From the NCBI GenBank assembly GCA_013398015.1, contig VZRR01013896.1:405950-469949 (forward strand): DNA of 64,000 bases, given 5' to 3'. The stretch's first letter is position 1. Every line of letters starts with the position of its first letter. The translations under genes were made by a program, and so were the position numbers. Positions 35,721 through 45,443 of the stretch are shown one piece after another. A model generated the notes under the pieces. The model ran no database searches, was not told the DNA's origin, and was given only the letters and a program-made list of their open reading frames with translations. Origin of the DNA: Oreocharis arfaki. Lineage: Eukaryota > Chordata > Aves > Passeriformes > Paramythiidae.

Positions 35721-37285
35721 TTTGCATCTACCAGATATGAAGGTTCATCCTCAAAGAGACACAGTGCAAAAAAACCCATTCCTAATTCAAGAATGGGGAA
35801 ACCTCATCAAGATCAGTGGCCTTGGGGAATGCCTGCCCTGGTCTGGCAGAGAATTCAACAGCATGAGATTCTTGCTCAAGAAAATAAGCCAGGCACAGTA
35901 AGAGAATTTGAACTATTTTCTGCAACGAAGGTCACAATCAGATCTATGCTTAGTATATAAACTCTATACTCACACTAAAACTTAGCTGTGGATTACATAC
36001 CTTGCCTGGGTTTTGATTTGCTACATTGTCCTTAAGAAAGTTGTTAATAGTTTTAGTGAAAAAAGGGAAGTCTGCAGTACCTGGAAGTATTGACTCTTTC
36101 AAAATGGACATGATCAAAGATTAGTAAGTTCTTTTATCTTTCATAGCTCGTACTTCTTTTTCTGTTCCATAGGATCTTGTACTTTGCTATGGTTTTGTAG
36201 CAGATACTCTTTATTACAATTTACCTTTCAAGTTCAGGGGAATATAGCAAGCTAACATAGACGAGAATATCAGGACTAAGCCTTGCAACTTCTGTTTCTC
36301 CCCTTCTTTTTGCAGACTTCCCATTCAATTTTTAATGTATTTGCACATGTTTAAGTCTGCACTCCTTAAGTATTCACCAATAAAATGTATTATCTGTGTG
36401 CAATTCACATCCTCTGTATGCATCTGCAGCTGGGGATACCATAATCCTGCACTGATGACCCCAGTTCCTATTACTTCAGCTGAATCCAGCTATTCAATTA
36501 GTAGTTAGAAATGACTATTCAGTCAGATACGTCACTAAAATTAGGTATCTCTTCACAAGAGCATTTGCTTCTCCTTTCATTGTCATCTTTTCAGAAGTTC
36601 TTTGTCTGCAAATGAAAGAGCTGAGTTACATTTTGCTGCTCTGATTCATCCTGAAGTAGAGTTATACTTATGTGGATTTTGATCAGACCCTTAATCCATA
36701 GGGATGACAAAATCAAGATATTTGCTAGTCATAAACACCTTGTGTCAGGGGTTGTTACTTTGTTTGGTCTTTTATGTCATGACATGCCACAGTGAGGCTT
36801 TGGCCATGAGAACTCACACAAACATTAACTTGTTTTTCTTGTCTTTCCTTCACACTTACTTCTCTAAAGTAACACATTTTAATATAAACAATTTTGAGGG
36901 AGCGGTATTTGTTGCCAAAACTGAAGGGAATTTTTCGCAGGCAAATAAAAAAAATAAACTATGTTACTGAGAAGACTTGTTAAGATTTGTAAATGCAGGA
37001 CTTCATATTTGCTCCTTGTACTGTTTCTCATGTGGACTCCATTACAGCAGGGAAGTATGGCTCTCCAAAGGCATCACTGAATTGGCAGGAAATAGAATCA
37101 TGTTTCATAATTGGGTAGAACTGGAATTTGTGAATGCATGCATCTGAAGGATCTTGGGAAAAAAGGTACATATTGTGTAAAATCTCCATTGGTCAATAAG
37201 TGACAATAAAAAGAAGAGGATAGTGATTCAAATTTGCTGTAGATACCTAAAGGGAAATTTGCTATAAGACACATTTAGACATGAA
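35721..37285. other. Non-coding DNA, nothing recognised
   Basis: The open frames at 35710-35901 and 36704-36970 (+) have no domain or context. Confidence 0.5.
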
Positions 37286-37315
37286 AGTCAGGTCAGGTCA
37301 GATCAGGTCAGGTCA
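37286..37315 (+). repeat. Pentanucleotide repeat (AGGTC)n, about 6 units
   Basis: Five to six consecutive copies of the GGTCA unit with one G-to-A change in the middle. The 5-base period means the AGGTCA half-sites overlap and do not form a standard nuclear-receptor direct repeat. Confidence 0.85.
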
Positions 37316-37379
37316 CTGCTGCACTTGCACTGCTTCTTATAAGACTTGTCCTCCACTTGTTCAGGTGGTCTCTGCTAAA

Positions 37380-37760
37380 ATAATTCCTGTAGCAACCAAC
37401 TCAAATCATGGCTTACAACAATTTAAGGGTTATCTCCTTTACCACCTCCACCCCTAGTTCTTTTGAGCTGGGTTACAGTGTTTAAAGTTGCATTGCGTTC
37501 CTCCCCTAGCTCCCAGCCTGGCTAGCAGCAAGGGGTTCTTGCGTAAGTGTAATTTCTATATCATGCGACTCAAAACCTGGATTGCAACAATTTAAAGCCA
37601 TTTTCATTACCATCTCCACCCCTTCCCCTTGGGACCAGACCATAGGGTTCAACATTGGAATGAACTCCTCCCTTTTACTCGCTTTAGCTTGGACTAATCT
37701 GGAGACCGCAATCCCTTAGGGGTGTACTCCCTCCAAGTGGAGCCTTATCTGTGAGCCACA
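37380..37760. repeat. Imperfect ~169-base direct repeat
   Basis: Two related segments share CAACAATTT (37416 and 37585) and then the order 'TTACCA(C/T)CTCCACCCCT ... CTCCTCCC' with a period of about 169 bases. Each unit also has a CCTCC-rich end. Such repeats occur in LTR U3 regions, and the block adjoins a possible reverse LTR polyadenylation signal (minus AATAAA at 37832-37827). Confidence 0.5.
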
Positions 37761-37769
37761 GTCTCTCCA

Positions 37770-38130
37770 GAGCTATAGCTGCTCTGCAGAGCTATAACTG
37801 GCACAGACACTTGGAGATACACTGGCTTTATTGTGTTCTTATTCACAGCCACAGATGTTTCGGAGTGTCCTGCTCATCCACAGGTCACCGTGCTCTGGAC
37901 TTCACGCTGGAGTTCCAGCACAGAAGCAGTGGCAATGCCCTGGCCATGTTCCAGCCAGATGCATGGCCACTGCTACTACCAAAATGTTCCCAAAGTAAGA
38001 TGAGAAGCAGCAGAGCGCCACAGCAAGCAGCAGAATAAGAGCAGAGCTGCTAATGAGCACTAGTCTGGAATATAAAGCAAGGTGAGCAAGCCCCATGGCA
38101 GGCACAGGAGCCTGTCAATTAAAAGGTAAG
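37770..38130 (-). mobile_element. Possible LTR-derived block, reverse orientation
   Basis: The plus strand holds GGCTTTATTGTGTTC, i.e. an AATAAA on the minus strand (37832-37827), in unusually G+C-rich DNA for this neighbourhood. An AGAGCTATA motif is repeated (about 37770-37800). No LTR termini or coding domain could be fixed. Confidence 0.25.
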
Positions 38131-38651
38131 CAGCAACGACAGCTCTGTTTTTGATCTGGCACATTTCAATGAAATCTGTTCTTATCTTGAAATCTTTGAG
38201 CTCCATGTTGCGTGCCGAAAAAGGACTGTCTTTAACCCCAGACAGCAGCTACACCCCACACAGTCGCCTGTACACTTTCCTCTGGTAGAATGAGGGAGCA
38301 GAATCTGTAGAGCAAAAGTGAGAAAACTCATGGGTTGAGAAAAAGGTGGTTTCATTCCCCACTTCCCAAGAGCAGACAGCTGTTCAGTCATCCCCAGGAG
38401 AGCATGCTCCCATCATACCTGATGGTTACTTGGGAAGACAAATACCATCTCTTCAAATATTCCCCTCTTCTTCCATCTTTCCCTGTGGAGATTAACAGCC
38501 TGTCTGAGTCTGAATCTGGCATTGATCTCAGCCCAATCCATGTCTACCCGTGAGAAACTTAATCAAGAGAAGCAAGAAATTCAAAACAATAAAGAGAGTA
38601 AACGGCAGATACAGCTACAGCTGGTGTTTGTTTGGATTCTTGGGATGTCTG

Positions 38652-38852
38652 TGTTGTAGATAACTAATAATAGTATGGTGTAGTTAAAATAGCCAGTAAA
38701 TCCATTGTAGTAGTTAAGCAACCAATGGACAATTAACATGACTGACAAACATACAAATGTGTATATATATGACACTGGCTCTTGGAATAAACACTTTTTG
38801 CCTGCACTTTACACTGGACTTAGTGTGTGTTGTGTCCGCCTCAACTGAGCCA
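38652..38852 (+). mobile_element. Probable short solo LTR
   Basis: The block begins TGTTGTAGATAAC, as does the LTR at 39899. It has a TATA run (TATATATA, 38762-38770) and an AATAAA only about 20 bases later (38786-38791). It then has a U5-like GTGTGTGTTGTGTCCGCC and ends near a CA at 38852. The compact TATA-to-polyA spacing is typical of some avian retroviral LTRs. No clear target-site duplication was found, so the borders are approximate. Confidence 0.5.
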
Positions 38853-39898
38853 TTTCCCCAAATTTATATGCTGAGTGGGACATCATATGGTCTGGGATAT
38901 CCCACTGGTCACTGGGGTCAGCTGTCCTGGTTGTGTCCCCTCTCAACTTGTAGTGTGCCCCCAGCCTTGATACTGTGCAAGCACTGCTCAGCAGTAGCTA
39001 AACAACCCTGTGCCAACAGTTTTGAGCACAATCCAAATCATAAAAGCTAATTTGGAAAAAAAATCTCTATCGGCATCAAAACAAGCACAAACACCTAGCA
39101 TAAGAAGCACAAAATAGCATTACACAACACTGAACATAGCAATTAAAAAATTTGAAACCAAAAGACCTATATATTACTGCAAGGCTAAAACATACATATT
39201 AGTGTAAGGTTGTCAATTTAATTAATGTTTTAATAAGGTGATCTCTACTCAGAAACTTTTATATTAGAGACATCATCAAAACAAGCATTTTAAGGGGTAA
39301 CTAGCAGAACGTCAATCTGACAGTGCTGCACATGCCCATGATACAGCCTTGAAATGTAATTGTCATCACAAAATTAAAAATTCCAATGTAAAAAACATGC
39401 ACAGAAGGGAATACTATATAAATTATTATTTATAGATTTTGAGTTTTTAATTGATGAAAAAATATATAAAGACAATATATGCCCAGAAGAGTATCTTGTA
39501 GTAGATGTGCTGTTTTACAGAATATGAGGAAGGTTACAATATAGAGAGCTTGAAAGAGCTTTTATGCATGTGTTCTCTTTCTTTTCTCATAGGTTTGCAA
39601 GGTTAAATGGCAAAATATGTATTAGTCATAGGGACTACTATCAGCGAATGAAGAGGAAATAATAATTACATTCAAACCTTATTTGTAGGAGAAGCATGCT
39701 GTGATAAGCAAACCAGTAAAAAAAAAAAACAACCAAGAAATAACCCCCCCCAAAAAATCCCATGGAACCAAGTTACATTTCTCACAGCTTGACTGAGACT
39801 TTGTATTTATCTCCTAGAAGTGAGCTGGCTTGCTCTAGTGCCTCAGTTTCCTCCAACTAATATAGAAATTACAGGCATTACTTGGATATATTGAGAGC

Positions 39899-40357
39899 TG
39901 TTGTAGAAAAAGTTAATTGAAACTTAGAGCTAGCAGCTTAAAGATTAATAATAGCTAGAGTAGACAAAGCCAGCAGCTTAAACATTAATAGCTAGAGTAG
40001 GCAAAGCCTGTAGATTGTGGTATATGAGCTGTAACAGCAGTATTCCAACATGCTGAATAACTAACTAGAGAAGCTGACCTGAGGGGATGTGATACTGTGT
40101 AAGGAGACAACCACTTAGCGACTGCTTAGTAACCAAACGGGAAACAAATCAAATGGATTAAAAAAAAATGGGACCCTGGACCTTACTATTATTATTGGTC
40201 GAAAATTTTACATATGGGGTGGAGAACTGAGATTGTGAGGATATAATTGCCTAGGGATTTTTTTGTATGAGGTCCCTTTTTGGAAGTGCCTGGCTCGAGC
40301 TGTGGTGCTATTAATAAAGAGTACTTTCATGAAGGAATCTGTCTTTTGACTTATGCA
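39899..40357 (+). mobile_element. Probable solo LTR with a duplicated U3 segment
   Basis: It starts TGTTGTAGAAAAAG and ends near TTATGCA at 40357, within the TG...CA rule. The 3' part holds CTGTGGTGCTATTAATAAAG with AATAAA at 40313-40318. Near the 5' end two direct repeats (39932-39971 and 39972-40008) share AGCAGCTTAAA and GCTAGAGTAG, as U3 enhancer repeats do. No internal retroviral genes are adjacent, so it would be a solo LTR. No target-site duplication was proven. Confidence 0.55.
39932..40008 (+). repeat. Two tandem ~40-base units in the LTR U3 region
   Basis: Unit 1 is 40 bases (39932-39971) and unit 2 is 37 bases (39972-40008). They differ by a 3-base indel and a few substitutions. 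Confidence 0.8.
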
Positions 40358-42761
40358 GAAATGTAGAGACAAACCTTATTTCAGTGGCTGCAATTTCCAT
40401 AACAGAGCTTAACTCATTAGTTATTATAAAGCATATAAGTCTTCACATAAAAGGTATTACTGAAGTGCAAGGGTACCATTTTAATATAAAAAGAATAAAG
40501 TGTGAAACATAAAACACAAAATGCTTCAAGCACAGGAAAAGATGGGGAGTTTATAGAATCAGGCCAAAGGAATGAAAAAATAATTTTAGGGAAATGTGAA
40601 GCCAAGAATGAAGTATTATTACTGAAAAAATATTAGGGAGGAAGGGAGTCTCATGTAGTGGAAAACCCTTTAAGAGACATTAGGGATAATTTATTGGTAG
40701 AGGTGACTGTCACCACAGGCTATTTACATTAACTGTTCCTTGAGCATTCTCAAAGGAGGAAAAAAAGGCTGAAGAGAGAACTAACACCAGAGAAATACAC
40801 CAAATCAGAACAAGAGCAAAAGCCTGAAGGAGCATAGCATTACATGAGGAAAAGAACATAATTTGAAGAAGGAAACCTATCTGCAAAAGACATTAAAATC
40901 AACAGGACCTGATATAGAACAGCAGAAACTCAACATACAAGGTGTGAGCCTTCCAGTATGAAGTAATCACTAAAAGAACCTCAAATAACATGCATCCAAG
41001 TCTGGAATTATATAAAGAAAGCAAGAAAATGCTGAGTGAAGATAAAACATGGAAGAATGAACAACAACATTGTTTAAGGCTTACCAGGATGGTTTAATGA
41101 AATACCTTGGTGACAACATAACAGTTACATATGGGCAAGTGATAGATTAGATTTGTCAGAGAAATATTGGACAGAATGTACAGCCTTCAAAGAAACCTTA
41201 TAAAATCTCTCTTATTACTTGACCACCCAAAGATGACTTTTATCAAGGCCATCTGGTACTGCAGGAGATATATGCACTTAAGGAGGATAAAGAGCTGTCT
41301 TGAGGAGTAAAGAAAAATAGAGTGAGAAGAAACAAGCAAAAATGGATGCACGTGTCACATGCGGTCCTGCAAACACCAGTATAGGGTCCTGCTGTTTTCA
41401 CTATGCTTGGCAAGAGAAGAATGTTCTATTTAGTCACAAAATATTAAAAGGAAGCAAAATGAATAGTGGCGGAAAACAGGAACTAAAAAAGCTTGCAAAG
41501 CAGTTATACTTAAAATAGCCTGAGTAGTAAAACAACTTAAATGCAATTAAAATGCACTTTTTTTAATCCCAGAGCTAGCCAGAAAGTGCTACTAAAATAT
41601 AGTTCATGAACAAACATGGAAAAATAAGTATCAAAATAAAACCTTAAATCCAAATTAAAAACAAAATTATGTCACCTTCTTTGAGGTTTACAGTGGTTTG
41701 GGTGTCATACTCTTTTTAGCAGTGAGGACAAAGTAATTTCATGCATGATCAAAGGATTAAATCAGAGTGTGTAAATAGTAAAAGAAATTACTATATAAAG
41801 ATAATTTCTTTCAGGACAACAAAAGTTATCTAGTGGAAAATTAATGAGCAAATAATGTAACTTTTATAATAAAGAATGCATTTTGGTCCAAAACACTGTG
41901 GACATTTTCCTAATTCAAGACAGTAAGTTGACAATTATTGAAGTTTCCTGGTATTTTGCAAAGGTAGAAAATAAGCCATCCCTTGATCTGTGATAACAAG
42001 TGCTTATGACAAAGTTATATTTAGTTTTAGAGGTGGAATGAAAAAATTAAAACCTTGAGAATATGTTAATTTAAAACTATTTTCCCCTTATCTTCAATAA
42101 TGTGGTTTTGTAGATTTTTCCCTAATTAAATCATTTGCATTTTGCAAATATTGCTTAGGTGTAAAAGTGTGCTGCAGCATGTCATAAGGTTCAACCACAG
42201 TCATACGAAAGGGGAATAGCAAGCGGACATCGTATTTTTTATTTTGTCTTTCTCTTCTAACTGTTTTTTGAATCAGACATAATTTTGGCAAGTTCAAACT
42301 GTTCAATAAAGGAATTATTTTCTTCCAGACACATTTTTAAATTGGCTATATGTCCAGTTCTGTGGCACACTTGGGAGTTAGTCCTGATTTTGTTTTACTT
42401 TAGTTTTTGTTTTAATTTCTGCTTTAATAAGAGACTCTCAGAATCCCTTTCTGTCATAACATTGTTATAGAAAAATAACAGGTCCTGACCTCTTTCTGCT
42501 ACTGCTTTTGTAATATTTCTAATAAAACATGTTAGTGGAGAACTAGAATGAAAATGCCAAGTAGTTGTGTAGCCACATTGCTGAAGCCTTATAAAAGTAT
42601 GGCTAAGACTTAGAACCAAGGTAGCTTGAACAAGTATGAAAAAGTAAATTACTGGTTGATTTTTGGTTTTGTGTAAGAGTTAACACCTGAAGTAGCTTTT
42701 TACACCACATCCAAGAAAACCATACTTTAAACCAGTTCTTTAAAATGCTTTGTTTTCCTAG
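40358..42761. other. A-rich non-coding DNA
   Basis: From about 40.6 to 41.7 kb the plus strand is purine-rich and lacks long frames. No repeat family recognised, though it lies inside the LTR cluster. Confidence 0.5.
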
Positions 42762-42883
42762 GAGAGGCAGCCAGGTGCAACCCGACGTGTTGGGGGACAG
42801 GTCTCAAACCAGCTCTGACAGAGGAAGCATCCTGCCGGCTTGGGACTGTGGGAGTGTCTTGGATGGAGTGATGTGCTTCACTG
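42762..42883 (+). other. Candidate exon (non-coding or coding), possibly repeat-derived
   Basis: A clear acceptor (TGCTTTGTTTTCCTAG, ending at 42761) and a near-consensus donor (CTG|GTAAGAG at 42883) bracket 122 G+C-rich bases. One frame is open throughout (about 40 codons, starting RGSQVQPDVLGDR). A second stays open until a stop near the end. The block directly abuts a possible minus-strand LTR whose AATAAA (minus) is at 42911-42906, so it may be LTR sequence that happens to carry splice signals. Confidence 0.22.
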
Positions 42884-42889
42884 GTAAGA

Positions 42890-43480
42890 GACAAGCAGCA
42901 ATATGTTTATTGATATAAGACAGAAATTTAACAAAGTTGATGGTAATATGTGACAGGGCTTTAACATGTTCTGATGACAAGGTACACTTGATTATTTGCT
43001 GCAGAAAGGACAGGGTCAGACAAAACTGTCAGGGAGACCTTGCTTTTGAGTCACAAGGTTCAGAAAGGATCTCCTCGCATTCTAATCTTCTCAGAGGGGA
43101 GTTAAGGTGCAGCTGGATCCAGATTTACTCCCGGACTTGGTCAGTGGTTTATGTCGAAAAGACTATGTGCACAATCAAGCCCTTATACCACTTAGCTAAG
43201 ATTTCAAAGTTTCAGTGGGCTCATTCCCAATTCATTTACAGAGTGTCTGATTTGATAAGGAGTCTCTAAACCTTGAGGAGTAACCTTTAGAGGTGTCCCT
43301 CCTCTAGGGTAGATCACTGTCATGCAGGATAGCTCAGTGTGCCCTGGGCTCTCCGCTGTTCGTGGAGTGAGGAAATGGGCTCATGGTCATACCTGCACCC
43401 TGACTACAGCTGTCAGTGTCTCCCAAACATGACTTGAGTCAGACCTTCACCAGAATCTTTAGGTGCTGGTTAGGTGTGCA
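42890..43480 (-). mobile_element. Possible reverse-oriented LTR or retroviral remnant
   Basis: The minus strand has AATAAA at 42911-42906, followed at lower coordinates by a TTGCTGCTTGTCTCTTACC segment that looks like R/U5. The plus-strand open frame 42937-43269 (110 codons) has no recognisable domain. The family and ends are undetermined. Confidence 0.3.
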
Positions 43481-43509
43481 CATGGCTTAAATTGAAACAC
43501 AGAATTGGA

Positions 43510-44165
43510 AAATTAAGGTTATTTTAGTTAAAGGTTAGCTGGCTGAAATTAGTAAAAGTACATTTAACAAATGAATCCAGCTAGAGTTAATTGAAACCAG
43601 CTGGGGTTAATAGCAGAACCAAGTTTGAGATAAGTTTCCAGGATGTAAGTAATTGATTGCTTGTCATTTTATATTTGCTCAGCTGTGCTTAGAATGAGAA
43701 GAAGAAAACACTGATTAACAGATCTAAAAAAACATAAACAATTGCTAATTTTTCTGTCTGAAAACCCATTTAAAGTAATGAAGATAGGAGCCAATTGATG
43801 AATGTACCCTGTCTAGAAATCAGAGAGGCAGAAAGGTCAAAGCGAGGGAGAAGAGGCCTACTTCATCTTTTAGGACCCCTCCCCATATATTAGACCACCG
43901 ACCCAATTCAAAGGACAAACCACGCATGCTTAATTGCTTTTTGGCTAATTATAATACAAAGCGGGGAATGGGAGGTGCTGATATTATGCATATGCATTTT
44001 ATGTTATGAATATCTAGAATTTTTGAAGGTAAACAGATTTTGTATAGTTTTTTTGGGTGCTCTACATATTAGGGAGCTATCCCGAGCAGCTGCCCGGCGC
44101 CTAAATAAACATACACTTTCTAACCCTGTTAGAGAGTCTTGTCCGTTTCAGTTGGGTATCGATAT
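43510..44165 (+). mobile_element. Probable solo LTR of an ERVL-like avian retrovirus
   Basis: The 3' part reads CCCGGCGCCTAAATAAACAT with AATAAA at 44104-44109. It is followed by CTTTCTAACCCTGTTAGAGA and CTTGTCCGTTTCAGTTGGGT, the U5-like layout seen in avian ERVL-type LTRs. A TATA-like TTATAATACAAAG lies near 43950. The 5' border is uncertain. AGAGTTAATTGAAACCAGCT near its start resembles the start of the LTR at 39899, suggesting related families. No gag/pol/env sequence is adjacent. Confidence 0.5.
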
Positions 44166-44242
44166 TAGATTAATACCCATATTTTGGTAAATCAAAATTA
44201 GCCCTTGGCTACTGTGTTGGCATCTGTCTCCCCTGAATCCAT

Positions 44243-45443
44243 AGGTACAACGGCAAGAAAAGGACCCACAGCTGAATGGGGCAGTCTCCTGGTGGCAAAG
44301 GACGTGGAGAAGGCTGTACCGCTCAATAATTTCTTTATGAATCCCAGGCCCTGAGGCTCATGGGAAAGTCTGGAGCAAGCAGTGCTTACTATCTGTGGAG
44401 GAGGATGAAATTAGGTACCATTTAAACTGACTGAACATCCCCAAGTCTCTCAAACCTATTGGGATGTACTCACAAGTGCTGAGGGCAACAACACTGAGAC
44501 CATTCCCAGTTATCTGCAGAAGACTATGGTAATCCAGGGAAGTTTATGAAGACTGGAGGAAAGAAAATATCACCTCCATCTTCAAGGGCAGGGCCAGGGA
44601 TCTGCAGAGAAGTCAACCTCATCTCAGCCCTCAGGAAGGGGATGTAGCAAATAATACTGGTAACCATTTGCAAACACACAGAGGACAAGAAGGTGACTGG
44701 GAGTAGTCAGATTGGATTTATGAAGGGAAGCTCATGCATGAAAAACCTGATAGGTTTCTGTAATGAGATGACTGGTTTGGTGCATGAGGGTGGAGAAGTG
44801 AATGTTATTTATCTTCACCTTGGTAAGGCTTTTGATGTTGTCTTCCATAATATCCTCACAGGCAAGCTGATGGAACATGGGCTAGAGAAGTGGACAGCAA
44901 GGTGGATTGAAAATTGCCTGTGATAAGCATCGCAAAGAGAAGCTGGAAGGTGGTTCCTAGTAACGTATCCCAGTGGTTAATACCAGGCTCAATCCTGTTT
45001 AACACCTTTGTTAGCCAAGATGATGGGAAAGGATCTTTGCTCAGCAGGTTTCCAGATCATATAAAACTGGAAAAAAGTGGTTGATACAACAAAAAGTCGT
45101 GCTATAATTCAGAGGGATTTTGACAGGCTGGAGAAGTGGTCTGATGGGGGCCTTGTGATATCCAGCAAAGGGAAGCACAAAGTCCTGCACCGGAGAGGAA
45201 AAAGCAGTACAGGTTGGCAACTGTCTAGCTAGACATTTTAAATTCCATCTAAAATAAAGAACAGCATTTACTGTGAGTGTGGTCCAACACTGTAGCTGTA
45301 TCCCCAGAAAAATTCTTGACTCTCCATCCTTAGGTATTCACAACCTGACTGGACACAATCTTAGGCAAACCTGCTCTGGCTGACCCTGCTCTAAACACAG
45401 GGTTGATGCTGCCTTCCTGCTCCACCATTCTGTGATTCTGTAC
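44243..45443 (+). mobile_element. CR1 LINE copy with part of the reverse-transcriptase region
   Basis: This is the longest CR1 copy. Upstream DNA follows CR1 ORF2 sequence (ACGTGGAGAAGGCTG; ATCTTCAAGGGCAGG). A recognisable reverse-transcriptase stretch follows at 44690-44925. Further on, AACACCTTTGTTAGCC, TTTTGACAGGCTGGAGAAGT and CACAAAGTCCTGCACC correspond in order to the rest of the CR1 polymerase. After an internal deletion near 45235 it joins the CR1 3' region and ends with ATTCTGTGATTCTGTAC. It is old, with stops and frameshifts. Confidence 0.85.
44693..44923 (+). pseudogene. CR1 reverse-transcriptase fragment (dead)
   Basis: A 76-codon open remnant of the non-LTR reverse transcriptase. 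Visible marks are a QIGFMKGSSCMKNLIGF segment (CR1 'QHGFTKGKSCLTNL' type), YLHLGKAFDVVFHNIL (the YLDFSKAFDTVSHNIL block with the first catalytic Asp replaced: family LDF, here LHL) and KWTARWIENCL (the RWIxNWL block). It stops after this, and the FADD catalytic box downstream is not in frame. It is non-functional: the fragment is short, out of frame with the rest and lacks key residues. Confidence 0.85.

Noticed and set aside
38650..40360. One full endogenous retrovirus bounded by the LTRs at 38652 and 39899
   Set aside because: Only about 1 kb lies between them, no gag, pol or env sequence is visible, and beyond the first few bases the two LTRs differ strongly. They are separate insertions.
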